Below, piece after piece: positions 44,984 to 53,055 of a stretch of DNA of 64,000 nucleotides. The position numbers were made by a program, and so were the translations under genes. The DNA comes from Anaerobranca californiensis DSM 14826. GTDB taxonomy: Bacteria; Bacillota; Proteinivoracia; Proteinivoracales; Proteinivoracaceae. Where the stretch lies: NCBI RefSeq assembly GCF_900142275.1, contig NZ_FRAI01000008.1, forward strand, positions 1 through 64,000, in the 5' to 3' direction. The notes under the pieces are model-generated. The model ran no database searches. It was not told the DNA's origin and saw nothing but the letters and a program-made list of their open reading frames with translations. The number at the start of each line of letters is the position of its first letter. The stretch's first letter is position 1.

Positions 44984-45438
44984 TTACACCCCTTGCATTT
45001 TTGGCAATATCCATAAAACATTATATTAACATCATAAATTTCAAAACCATTTCTGTCTTCCATATCCTTGTTTAGTTTTAAATATTCCAAAACAATTTTT
45101 CTTTCATCAACATCTATTATATCATTACAACTAATACACTTAAAGTGGATATGCAAGGGTTTTTTGCTATAAATTTTTAATTCATAATAACTTACTTCAT
45201 CTACAACAATTTCTTTTAATAAACCAATATTATTAAAGATCTTTACATTTCTATATACTGTGGCAAGACCAATATTATATTTTTTTAATCTTTGATAAAT
45301 CTCTTCTACATTTAAATGTTTTTCTTCAATGAAAAACTGTTCTAATATCAATTTTCTCTGTTTACTAAATTTAAGTCCTTTTTCTTCTAATATCCTTTTG
45401 AAAAGAGAGATTTCAGTAAATATCTCCCTTTTATCCAT
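44980..45438 (-). CDS. Fur-family transcriptional regulator
   Basis: The 152-residue protein has the Fur winged helix (about 15-80, GLKFSKQRKLILEQF and YNIGLATVYRNVKIFNNIGLL), a metal-site segment around KKPLHIHFKC, and cysteine pairs CISC and CQKC. I start at the ATG at 45438, preceded by AAAGGA; it overlaps the end of the preceding NifX-like gene by eight bases. It could be an iron, zinc or peroxide sensor. Being inside the operon, it may regulate the operon itself through the palindromes near 48.7 kb. Confidence 0.85.
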   Translation of the reverse strand: MDKREIFTEISLFKRILEEKGLKFSKQRKLILEQFFIEEKHLNVEEIYQRLKKYNIGLATVYRNVKIFNNIGLLKEIVVDEVSYYELKIYSKKPLHIHFKCISCNDIIDVDERKIVLEYLKLNKDMEDRNGFEIYDVNIMFYGYCQKCKGCK

Positions 45439-45787
45439 GGCAATTTCCTTTATGCATATGTTCTCTACAGACACTATTTGTTGTTTTTAATTGATTATTT
45501 AAATACTGCTGAACAATTTCATCAAGCTGCCCTTCTACCCCTACAATTACCTCTATATTGTTTTGAGCAAATAATTGTTGAGCTGTTTCTCCCATACCCC
45601 CAGAAATGATAACATTAACACCCTTTTCTTTCAGATAATTAGGAAGAAAACCCGGTCTATGTCCTGGATTGTCAATAAACTCTTTTTTCAACAGCTTATT
45701 CCCTTCTGTTTCATAAATAGTAAAACCTTGGCAATGTCCAAAATGTCCACTAACAAAATTCCCTTCACTAGCAACTGCTATTTTCAT
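45431..45787 (-). CDS. NifX/NifB-C-terminal-like (dinitrogenase iron-molybdenum cofactor family) protein
   Basis: The 118-residue protein has the NifX fold: MKIAVASEGNFVSGHFGHCQGFTIYE at the start, a VNVIISGGMGETAQQLFAQNNIEVIVG core, and a Cys/His-rich tail (CREHMHKGNCHG). Family members bind iron-sulfur or iron-molybdenum cluster precursors; outside nitrogen fixers their cargo is unknown. No nitrogenase genes are near. It is a second copy in the operon, distant from the one at 47490-47879. Confidence 0.87.
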   Translation of the reverse strand: MKIAVASEGNFVSGHFGHCQGFTIYETEGNKLLKKEFIDNPGHRPGFLPNYLKEKGVNVIISGGMGETAQQLFAQNNIEVIVGVEGQLDEIVQQYLNNQLKTTNSVCREHMHKGNCHG

Positions 45788-45815
45788 TTACAATCTCCTC
45801 CTTAAAATTATTTAT

Positions 45816-46667
45816 TTAACCATTGATATACTGACAAATATTTTCCCACATCTTTCTGATAGCATGATTTGCTTTACTATTTTCATAATAAACAACAGGT
45901 TTTAAGTCGTTAATCGATTTAATAATCGTATCATCATAGGGGATTTTCCCTACCACATCAACACTATTTGTTTTACAATAAACTTCAATCTCCTCTGATA
46001 TCCTTTGATTGATATCATATTTATTAATACAGGTTAAGGTAAGGACGCCAAAATGGTTACATAATTCCAATACCCGCTTAAAATCCTCAAGGCCTGATTT
46101 AGTAGGTTCTGTAACTATTAAAACCACATCACTTGCCGTTATTGAAGATATTACAGAACAACCTATTCCTGGAGACCCATCAATAATTATAAGGGTATCG
46201 TCAGAGGCAAAATCTCTAGCATTTTTCCGAAGCTGGGTAATTAATTTACCAGAACCTTCACTACCTATTTCCATTTGAGCCCTAGAAATAATCCCTTTGC
46301 CAGTTTCGGTGATATAAACATCAGCAGTTTTTTCGTCTTTTAACAGGATAGCTTTTTGAGGACAGATTAATGTACAGGCTCCACAGCCTTCACATCCAAA
46401 GGGATCAATTGTTCCATCTTTTATTGCAACAAACTGACACACCTTTTCACATTCTTTACAATTAACACAAAGTTTTTTATCTATAACCCCTATTTTCCCA
46501 CCATAAAAACATTCTTTTTTTATATCCTTTCCTTTATAGAAAAGGTATAAGTTAGGTGCATCGACATCACAGTCTGCTTTTATCACGTTTTGGGCAAGTT
46601 CCGATAAAGCTAAAGCTATTGTGGTCTTACCTGTGCCTCCTTTTCCACTTATTACTGTTAGTTCCAA
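45816..46667 (-). CDS. ferredoxin-fused MinD/NifH-like P-loop ATPase (copy 1)
   Basis: The 283-residue protein has a deviant Walker A site (SGKGGTGKTTIALAL) at the start, an inserted pair of [4Fe-4S] motifs (CVNCKECEKVC and CEGCGACTLICP, about residues 58-107), and IIIDGSPGIGCSV in the Walker B region. It starts at TTG, with AGGAGGTG five bases upstream, and overlaps the preceding gene by ten bases. Together with its sister gene it probably forms a heterodimer that uses ATP to move electrons or clusters, by analogy with NifH- and CooC-like proteins. The substrate is unknown. Confidence 0.88.
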   Translation of the reverse strand: MELTVISGKGGTGKTTIALALSELAQNVIKADCDVDAPNLYLFYKGKDIKKECFYGGKIGVIDKKLCVNCKECEKVCQFVAIKDGTIDPFGCEGCGACTLICPQKAILLKDEKTADVYITETGKGIISRAQMEIGSEGSGKLITQLRKNARDFASDDTLIIIDGSPGIGCSVISSITASDVVLIVTEPTKSGLEDFKRVLELCNHFGVLTLTCINKYDINQRISEEIEVYCKTNSVDVVGKIPYDDTIIKSINDLKPVVYYENSKANHAIRKMWENICQYING

Positions 46668-47488
46668 AAAAACACCTCCTTCATTTTATCTCCAATTTCT
46701 TTGAATATTTCTCTATACACAGGTAAATCCACAATCATTTTTCCCGATGAATAAATTTCTGCAACTTCCCTTTGATAAGGGATATACCCTAAAATAGTTA
46801 TTTTTTCTTTTTCACAATAAACCTTAATTAGATTATCTGCACCATTATCTTTGTTGATAACAACACCAAAGGGGATGTTAAATTTTTTCACCAATTCAAC
46901 GGCCATCTTTAGATCATGGAGACCAAAAACAGAAGGTTCTGTTACCAATATTGCACAATCTCCATATTTAAGGGAATTGACCACATTACAAGAAGTCCCA
47001 GGGGCACAATCGATAATATTAACCCCTTTCGGTAAATTCTGCAGTAACCTTTTAATTACAGGTACTGCCATTGGTTCCCCGATATCTAACAGTCCCCTTT
47101 TACAAATGGAATCAAAATATAGTCCTTCTTCTATTACACCAATTCTCCTTTTTCCAAAGGTTATAGCCCCTTGTTTACAGACTATTTGACAAGCATGGCA
47201 GCTGTGGCATAGTTTTTCAAAAAGGATAAGCTCTTCTTTGGTTTTTGCCAAAGCATTAAACTGGCATACCTTTACACAGTTTCCACATAAAGTACATTTA
47301 TCCCTATCAAATACCGGATAATCGACCTGTACTTCTTCCCTTTTTATTTGAGAGGGGTTTAAAAAGATAAAACCATTTGGCTCTTCTACATCACAATCGA
47401 TATAATTAGCACCTAGGACAGTGGCAAGGTTGGTAGATACCGTTGTTTTACCGGTCCCCCCTTTACCACTTAATACCGCTATATTCAA
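46658..47488 (-). CDS. ferredoxin-fused MinD/NifH-like P-loop ATPase (copy 2)
   Basis: The 276-residue sister of the preceding-entry ATPase has the same layout: VLSGKGGTGKTTVSTNLA, two [4Fe-4S] motifs (CTLCGNCVKVC and CHSCHACQIVC), and NIIDCAPGTSCNV. I start at the TTG at 47488, one base after the stop of the NifX-like gene and nine bases after GAGGGG; a longer reading would run back into that gene. The two ATPases always occur as a pair in this kind of cluster. Confidence 0.88.
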   Translation of the reverse strand: MNIAVLSGKGGTGKTTVSTNLATVLGANYIDCDVEEPNGFIFLNPSQIKREEVQVDYPVFDRDKCTLCGNCVKVCQFNALAKTKEELILFEKLCHSCHACQIVCKQGAITFGKRRIGVIEEGLYFDSICKRGLLDIGEPMAVPVIKRLLQNLPKGVNIIDCAPGTSCNVVNSLKYGDCAILVTEPSVFGLHDLKMAVELVKKFNIPFGVVINKDNGADNLIKVYCEKEKITILGYIPYQREVAEIYSSGKMIVDLPVYREIFKEIGDKMKEVFFWN

Positions 47489-47489
47489 T

Positions 47490-47879
47490 TTATCTTCCCC
47501 CTCTAAATCTCTTACCTGCTCCCATACCTGCATGGGCTGGACCAGCTACTGATATTTCTTCTAATTTCCCTTCTTTAAAAAGTTGTAAAGCAGAATCGAT
47601 TTTGGTACTTCCACAACGGTAGACCTTGATATCGGATTTTTTCAAAATATCAAAGGCATTAGGACCTAAATTACCTGTGATTACCACATCTACACCTTCA
47701 TCGATAATTTGTTGAGCTGCTGCAATTCCAGCACCGCCCCCTGCCATTTGTCCTCTGTTTTCAATTACCTTTACTTCTTGACCTTCAGCATCATAGATTA
47801 AAAAATAACTACACCTTCCAAACCTTACATCTAACATACTCCCTAAATCTTTGCCTGTTGAAGAAAAACAGATTTTCAT
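47490..47879 (-). CDS. NifX-like (dinitrogenase iron-molybdenum cofactor family) protein
   Basis: The 129-residue protein has the family core: MKICFSSTGKDLGSMLDVRFGRCSYFLIYD, the glycine-rich GQMAGGGAGIAAAQQIIDEGVDVVITGNLGPNAFDIL and VYRCGST. Its tail is rich in Gly and Arg (AGMGAGKRFRGGR). It is the second gene of the operon, following Mrp, and may carry a metal cluster between the ATPases. Confidence 0.88.
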   Translation of the reverse strand: MKICFSSTGKDLGSMLDVRFGRCSYFLIYDAEGQEVKVIENRGQMAGGGAGIAAAQQIIDEGVDVVITGNLGPNAFDILKKSDIKVYRCGSTKIDSALQLFKEGKLEEISVAGPAHAGMGAGKRFRGGR

Positions 47880-47896
47880 AATTCATTCCTCCCTTT

Positions 47897-48661
47897 TTAT
47901 TTATCATTGACTAAACTAACTATTTTTTCAGTAATATCCCCTATTACCTTATTCAACTCTAGATCTTGTATTTTAAGATCTTCTTTAGACATATTAGCTA
48001 TATCCCTGCACATAGGAAGTTCTCCTAGAAGTTTTAAATCCAATTTCCTTAAAAATTCCTCTGTATTTTCATTGTCAAATATCCTGATTTTTTTATTACA
48101 ATCCGGGCAGATGATATATCCCATGTTTTCAACTACACCAATAACATCAACATTCATCGTTCTAACCATATTTACCGCTTTTGCCACTATCATAGATACC
48201 AAATCTTGTGGTATTGACACCATGACAACACCATCGAGTGGAATAGACTGCATTACCGTTAAAGCTACATCCCCTGTACCAGGAGGCATATCAATTACTA
48301 AATAATCGAGGTCACCCCATAAAACATCGGTCCAAAATTGTTTTACTGTCCCTGCAATTAAAGGCCCTCTCCATATAACTGGTTGCTGTTCATTATCTAA
48401 TAATAAATTAAGGGACATTACTTTGATGCTATTTTCAGTAATTGCTGGTAAAATTCCCAATTCACTTGATTGAATTTTATTACCCTTAACATTAAGGAGC
48501 CTTGGAATACTAGGTCCAGTAACATCAGCATCTAAAACCCCTACACTATAACCTCTTTCCTTTAACTGTTTTGCAATAAGGGCAGATACCGTTGATTTTC
48601 CAACACCACCCTTTCCACTCATAACTCCAATTATTCTTTTAGGTCTTTGTCTACTATCCAT
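47897..48661 (-). CDS. Mrp/NBP35-family iron-sulfur carrier ATPase
   Basis: The 254-residue protein has the Walker A site MSGKGGVGKSTVSALIAKQ, the family signature DVTGPSIPRLL, VIDMPPGTGDVALTV, and the cluster-binding CPDC pair near residue 190. Mrp proteins carry [4Fe-4S] clusters to target enzymes. It is the first gene of a seven-gene operon behind a consensus promoter, with DUF59 domain absent, as usual for this short type. Confidence 0.92.
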   Translation of the reverse strand: MDSRQRPKRIIGVMSGKGGVGKSTVSALIAKQLKERGYSVGVLDADVTGPSIPRLLNVKGNKIQSSELGILPAITENSIKVMSLNLLLDNEQQPVIWRGPLIAGTVKQFWTDVLWGDLDYLVIDMPPGTGDVALTVMQSIPLDGVVMVSIPQDLVSMIVAKAVNMVRTMNVDVIGVVENMGYIICPDCNKKIRIFDNENTEEFLRKLDLKLLGELPMCRDIANMSKEDLKIQDLELNKVIGDITEKIVSLVNDK

Positions 48662-48683
48662 TTTAATCCCACCTTGCAGTTAT

Positions 48684-48741
48684 TATTGGCATATGCTAAT
48701 AATATTATATATCCAATTTCTGTTATTGTCAAATGCCAATA
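48684..48741 (-). promoter_or_regulatory. consensus promoter overlapped by two copies of an 18-bp palindrome
   Basis: On the minus strand a perfect TTGACA (48727-48732) and TATAAT (48704-48709) stand 17 bases apart. Two related 18-bp palindromes flank them: TATTGTCAAATGCCAATA (48724-48741) covers the -35 box, and TATTGGCATATGCTAATA (48684-48701) lies right after the -10 box at the transcription start. Both fit the consensus TATTGGCATATGCCAATA. A repressor bound to both would block RNA polymerase. Confidence 0.75.
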
Positions 48742-48754
48742 ATAAAAATATATA

Positions 48755-48797
48755 AAAAAATGGCAGATAAGGATAAAACCTTATTTGCCATAAAATT
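48755..48797 (-). terminator. intrinsic terminator of the EEP gene
   Basis: On the minus strand AAATGGCAAATAAGG pairs with CCTTATCTGCCATTT and is followed by TTTT. It separates the EEP gene from the promoter of the Mrp operon. A near-copy of this hairpin is at 50153-50200. Confidence 0.75.
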
Positions 48798-48922
48798 TGA
48801 CTATTTTAGGTTAAATTCTTTATTTCCAACCTACCATTAAAAATTTCTTTTTCTTATGCTACTACTCTTTTTGCTATACCATAAATAATTTTAATATAAA
48901 TTTATGTTTTACTCAACCTTTC

Positions 48923-49639
48923 TTATAGTTCATATTTATTATTTTTTATCTCAACAAATATTGGCATATGGTCACTTACACTGAGCCATTTCTGGGGATT
49001 TCCTATTTTAAATTTAGATAGCGAATCATAAAAGGTTTTCGATGTCAATATATAATCAACATGGTAAGGCTTCTCTGTATTTTTCCTATGATAAAGGGTT
49101 GGTATCGTTTCTTTCCCCTGCTCTTCGTTATAATATAGATGATATAAACTCTTTATACCCGACTCTTTTAATTCGTTAAAAACATCACTATGGTTCCACC
49201 ATCTGTCCCAAACATCCCATATCTTATTGCTATTAAAATCTCCACCGATTATAATGTCTTTATCACGAATATTATCTTTATTTAATTGCAAATACTTCCA
49301 CATCTGTCCGATGTATCCGAATGTCGGAGAATTAGCATAATGACACCATACGCCCAGTACATGAAAACCATCATTTACTCTGCATGATATAAAATATTTG
49401 TTTCCCCCAGAATCCCATAGGTTGTCTTTTAGTTTATGCTTACTAAATACTGCCAATCCTTTATTCTTATTATCGCCCACCCATATATAATTAGGCATAC
49501 ATATTTTAAATTCTTTTGGGTATTCAATTTCATTAGGATTTTCACATTCTTGTATAATCATAATATCGCAATCGTATTCAATTATTTGTTTGCATTTTTT
49601 CCTAAATGCTCCGCTGCAATTCCAAGATATAATAAGCAT
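48923..49639 (-). CDS. endonuclease/exonuclease/phosphatase (EEP)-fold enzyme
   Basis: The 238-residue protein has the EEP metal-site motifs in order: ISWNCSGAF, IIQECENP, the IIGGDFNSNKIWD loop, VDYILTSK and SVSDHMPIFVEI. The fold covers nucleases and phosphodiesterases, and the substrate cannot be told. It lies at the edge of a decayed accessory region and has no partner. The ribosome binding site is GAAAAGGAAAG, before the ATG. Confidence 0.85.
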   Translation of the reverse strand: MLIISWNCSGAFRKKCKQIIEYDCDIMIIQECENPNEIEYPKEFKICMPNYIWVGDNKNKGLAVFSKHKLKDNLWDSGGNKYFISCRVNDGFHVLGVWCHYANSPTFGYIGQMWKYLQLNKDNIRDKDIIIGGDFNSNKIWDVWDRWWNHSDVFNELKESGIKSLYHLYYNEEQGKETIPTLYHRKNTEKPYHVDYILTSKTFYDSLSKFKIGNPQKWLSVSDHMPIFVEIKNNKYEL

Positions 49640-49817
49640 ATTTATCTTTCCTTTTCATTTTAGAATCTTTATTTCCTTTATATTTTTTCTTAGTCTATGA
49701 AAATCAATACTTTCATGGCTGCAATCATTATGCAAAGTCTATTCTCCTTGGCCCTTAATTCTTATCCCTGTTGTCCATCCTCCCAAAAACAAAAACCGTA
49801 ACAATACATTACAAGGA

Positions 49818-50060
49818 TTATCCTACATCTACTGCGAGGTTTTTACTCATATTATTTAGATTTACAGAAAATATTTTTTCCCTTTTACCTTACATTTTTC
49901 TATTGATTTCAAAGGCAATAAATTTACTTTCATCGATAGTTAAAAACAATTGGCAAACTTTAACGAAAAATTCTTTCCAGTTATGTACTTCTACAAGTTC
50001 ATGATCTTTAAATTTAAATCCAATAAATTTATTTTCACTCCAAACACTTCGACAGTGTCA
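49818..50060 (-). pseudogene. decayed gene fragment with in-frame stop and frameshift
   Basis: On the minus strand a frame reads ENKFIGFKFKDHELVEVHNW and then KEFFVKVCQLFLTIDESKFI, hits a TAA at 49890-49892, and continues with EKIFSVNLNNMSKNLAVDVG. This layout (a KVCQLL-like helix followed by YFS..NP) resembles the C-terminal part of proteins linked to restriction or defence systems, recalled only loosely. The upstream part (WSNDTVEVFGV) is in another frame behind GGAGGGGG. It is not translated as a whole. Confidence 0.4.
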
Positions 50061-50152
50061 TTACTCCATAACAGCCCCCTCCAATCAATTTTTATTATTA
50101 TATAAAATTCTATTTTTAGAACTATTCTCCTCTTTTTGGACATTTATTATTA

Positions 50153-50200
50153 AATTAAAAAAGTCATGGCAGATAAGGTTATCCTTATTTACCATGACTT
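50153..50200 (-). terminator. intrinsic terminator
   Basis: On the minus strand AAGTCATGG pairs with CCATGACTT, with the inner arms TAAATAAGG and CCTTATCTG also pairing, followed by TTTTAATTT. The inner part is nearly the same as the terminator at 48755-48797. Confidence 0.7.
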
Positions 50201-50270
50201 AAAAACTTTTTAGGAATATGTTTTATTCTTTATAGGAAAATTTAGTTATCCTTTAAACCTAGATAATTTT

Positions 50271-50543
50271 TTAGTTAACACTCCTATAAGTATAAAAAAC
50301 CTTTTGAAATTGTTCATCTGTGTTTTTCAGCCATTAGAAGTAATCTTTCCAATTATCTTTGTTATTTATATCAGCAGCAGTAGATAATTTTATTCTGCTC
50401 ATATGTTTTGTATAACCCTTTAGAGTCTTCACAGTCAATTGACTTAGATTGGGTATTTATACTAAGACAAATACATGAACCAGAAACCTTTGCCCGGCAA
50501 AATCTTTAAATTTATTTATTTGAAAACTAATCCCCTTCAACAT
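50271..50543 (-). pseudogene. decayed 91-codon frame with two in-frame stops
   Basis: A single minus-strand frame reads MLKGISFQINKFKDFAGQ, then a stop, then a long segment ending AADINNKDNWKDYF, a second stop, and WLKNTDEQFQKVFYTYR. The last two pieces resemble a DUF4268-like end (W..Y..W....F..VF..R), but this is weak. The frame is otherwise intact, which points to two nonsense mutations. No ribosome binding site is obvious. Confidence 0.4.
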
Positions 50544-50573
50544 GTTGTTGTTTTTTCATAATTCATTAACTTT

Positions 50574-51128
50574 CTACCTTAACGTTTTTAATATATTATT
50601 GACTTGTTCTACACTAAATTCTTCAGGATCAAAGCTTCCCCCTACCCATTCAAGGAAATATTCATGTTCTGGATGATCCGGATCTTTAATTATTTGGAGA
50701 AAGTTCTCATATCCCCACGGTCCACCAACATCTTCAGGTGGACAGTTTCTTTTTCCAGCAATACATACTGGGTATTTAACCCCTTCTTCTGGTTCAAGGA
50801 TCTTTTCCACAACAATGTCATGTCTCCAATCATCTCCAAAATCATAAATATATTTGAATTTATCCTTTACCTCAAAATTCATAGTATTTAGCTTTACCCT
50901 TTTGGCATTTTTTCCGTTGTATCCCCCATAAAAATCCCAGTCACTAAGGTTTTCCCCGATAACCATTCCCTTTACATTGAACTCATATAGGTGAGATTCA
51001 AACCATCCCATTGCATGTTGGATTATTCTGTGGAGTTTATAAAAGGTGATATCATCTCTAACCAATACTCTCCTCCAGACAGGAGGTTTTACCCCTTTTA
51101 ATGTTATTTTCAACTGAAGAATTTTCAT
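50574..51128 (-). CDS. plasmid pRiA4b ORF-3-like family protein
   Basis: The 184-residue protein matches this family over its whole length: LKITLKGVKPPVWRRVLV, FYKLHRIIQHAMGWFESHLYEF, YIYDFGDDWRHDI and CPPEDVGGPWGYENFL. The function is not established; the family is common on plasmids and near mobile elements. A piece of a second copy lies at 60993-61065. Its upstream region is the left copy of a 34-bp direct repeat that flanks the adjoining insertion sequences. Confidence 0.85.
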   Translation of the reverse strand: MKILQLKITLKGVKPPVWRRVLVRDDITFYKLHRIIQHAMGWFESHLYEFNVKGMVIGENLSDWDFYGGYNGKNAKRVKLNTMNFEVKDKFKYIYDFGDDWRHDIVVEKILEPEEGVKYPVCIAGKRNCPPEDVGGPWGYENFLQIIKDPDHPEHEYFLEWVGGSFDPEEFSVEQVNNILKTLR

Positions 51129-51150
51129 ACCCTAACAGCTCCTTTTATTA

Positions 51151-51185
51151 TTTATACAACTATTTTATCATTTTTTTATATATTA
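51151..51185 (+). repeat. left copy of a 34-35-bp direct repeat
   Basis: The sequence begins TTTATACAACTATTTTATCA and continues TTTTTTTATATATT. It recurs at 54624-54658 with one T fewer. The two copies flank the ISLre2 and IS4 elements. Confidence 0.75.
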
Positions 51186-51266
51186 TCACACTAACGTTGC
51201 ATTAAAGTTTGTGCCAAGTAGAAGTTTGCAATTTTTTTTATTGCAATTTAGTAGTTTTAATCAATT

Positions 51267-52983
51267 CATCCTGTATAAAGCATAAATGTAATATTTTAAC
51301 TTTACCGTTATATGCCTATAAATGTTTTCATGAATACGCAATATGCCTTTTCCCATATAATACCTAGCAATAAGTGACGTTATCTTTTATTATATTTTAT
51401 TTTGCATCTTATTCCATATATTAATATTTTTGCCATTTACTGTGTCAAATCAATTCCCCCAATTTTTTATAGCTTACCAATTCCTTGATCACTTTGCGCC
51501 CCTCTGTCATCGCACAACCAGTGTAAGGAATTTGCCCTCTGCGTATCGCATAAACACTTCTTACTTTCTTCTTCACTTTTTCTACTTCTTCTTTGGCTAC
51601 TGCTATAACCTCCGTATACTTCTTCGAAAGCCTTTCAGAAACTACAGATGGCATCAGAGCCTGTATCATATCATATAATCTCCCACTAGCTTTTAATGCT
51701 AATATCTTTGCCATATTATTGGCTCCAGCTACACTCCAGCTCATCTTCCCTCCTTTCATCCTCAATGCCAGTATATCGCATATCTGATGCTCACCTGTCC
51801 CAAGATTGCGATAACATATCCCTTCCGGTGCTTCGGGTAATTTAATCCCTTCTCTCTCATGATATAGTATTAATCCATCAATATTGTTCTTCAAATACTC
51901 TTCCAGTACCTGAAGTTTTTCTACCTTCTCTTTCTCTTGGCCATACTTCTCTTTTAGTTCTTCTATCCTCTTCAAAGCTTTTCCTATATTACCACTCTTG
52001 ATAAGACGCACTATCTTCTTTGCTTCCTTCTTGTCATAAACTTGTCGTAAAATTGCCCTGAATATATGAAATCTATCCAGTTGATAATACTTCTCTGCTG
52101 TAGTGGTACACTCCCTTATCCATTTCGCTCCATCTCCGTTTAACACCCTCACTTCTATCTTAGATGTATCATATTCCTCAACTATAGTCGCTTCCAGTAA
52201 ATCAGCAAATTCTTCAGGTTCCATAAACCCAGCCACTGCCCTTTTGTTTACAACCACATATTCATCATCCCTGCCTGGATTGCGCCTTTCCCAACCCTCG
52301 TAGATAACCCCCAGTTTAATCTCCCTCTTCCTCCCTTTGATACCTTTCCGATCTTTACCCTGCATATTAATCCACAAACCATCTACTTCTTCAAACAATA
52401 CCTTGACTTCTTTTTTCCCTTCTTTTAACTTGCCTTCTCGATACGCTTTAATCTTTCCCTTTTCATGCTTCGCAATCCTTTCCCCAAACTCCTGAACTAC
52501 ATTCCATACAGCCGAATGGCTTACATCTTGGCCTGTAAGTTCTGTAATATTCTCGGCAGCCTTACGGTATGATACATTGCTGGCATTCTCCAGTATCTTC
52601 TCAACAAGATTTGTGGACATAAAACCTATGGTCTCCATATTCAGATATTCGTCCAACAAGTATACAAATTTCTTCTTCCCTTCCTCATCTTTGTATTCGT
52701 AAACCACTCTTTCAAACTCCACAGGCCCCATTAACGTCTTTACGCACGTTCTTTTCTTGCCTCTATGACGATATTTCTTCTTATCCCTTAATTCCATTAA
52801 TTCTTTATCTATGTTCTCAAGAATAGCTTTCATGATAGCTCGTCCAAATTCTAAAACAGTACGATATATTTCTTGTTCTAATGTCTTGAAATCTATTGCA
52901 TTTGTCGGTAAACTATTACTGAGCATAATCACCACCCTGTATGTTTTGTTTTTGTTCTTCAAACATTTAACATTATACAGGAT
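51267..52983 (-). mobile_element. ISLre2-family insertion sequence
   Basis: The transposase gene is bracketed by the inverted sequences TCATCCTGTATAA (51268-51280) and TTATACAGGATGA (52971-52983), with looser similarity continuing inward (AAATGT). The size would be about 1.7 kb, fitting the family. Exact ends are uncertain, since no clear target duplication was found. Confidence 0.7.
51445..52926 (-). CDS. ISLre2-family transposase (UPF0236)
   Basis: The 493-residue transposase has the family blocks KYRHRGKKRTCVKTLMGPVEFERVVYEY, VSYRKAAENI, VLFEEVDGLWINMQGKDRKG and EVRVLNGDGAKWI; acidic residues there are likely catalytic. It runs to GQIPYTGCAMTEGRK. I start at the ATG at 52926, preceded by GGGTGGTGA. 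The reading frame is intact over the normal family length, so the element may be active. Confidence 0.92.
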   Translation of the reverse strand: MLSNSLPTNAIDFKTLEQEIYRTVLEFGRAIMKAILENIDKELMELRDKKKYRHRGKKRTCVKTLMGPVEFERVVYEYKDEEGKKKFVYLLDEYLNMETIGFMSTNLVEKILENASNVSYRKAAENITELTGQDVSHSAVWNVVQEFGERIAKHEKGKIKAYREGKLKEGKKEVKVLFEEVDGLWINMQGKDRKGIKGRKREIKLGVIYEGWERRNPGRDDEYVVVNKRAVAGFMEPEEFADLLEATIVEEYDTSKIEVRVLNGDGAKWIRECTTTAEKYYQLDRFHIFRAILRQVYDKKEAKKIVRLIKSGNIGKALKRIEELKEKYGQEKEKVEKLQVLEEYLKNNIDGLILYHEREGIKLPEAPEGICYRNLGTGEHQICDILALRMKGGKMSWSVAGANNMAKILALKASGRLYDMIQALMPSVVSERLSKKYTEVIAVAKEEVEKVKKKVRSVYAIRRGQIPYTGCAMTEGRKVIKELVSYKKLGELI

Positions 52984-53055
52984 GATTATGCTCTAGTCTA
53001 GGTTACCCTTTAAAAAAGGGTAGCCTATTTTTATTTTGCCAACTATAATTTTACT

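Noticed and set aside
45431-47879. Nitrogen fixation genes
   Set aside because: NifX-like and NifH-like similarity is only at superfamily level; no nifHDK, nifB or nifE-type genes are present.
49771-50004. 77-codon ORF on the plus strand
   Set aside because: It lies opposite a minus-strand frame with clearer protein-like composition, begins without a ribosome binding site, and has low-complexity content.
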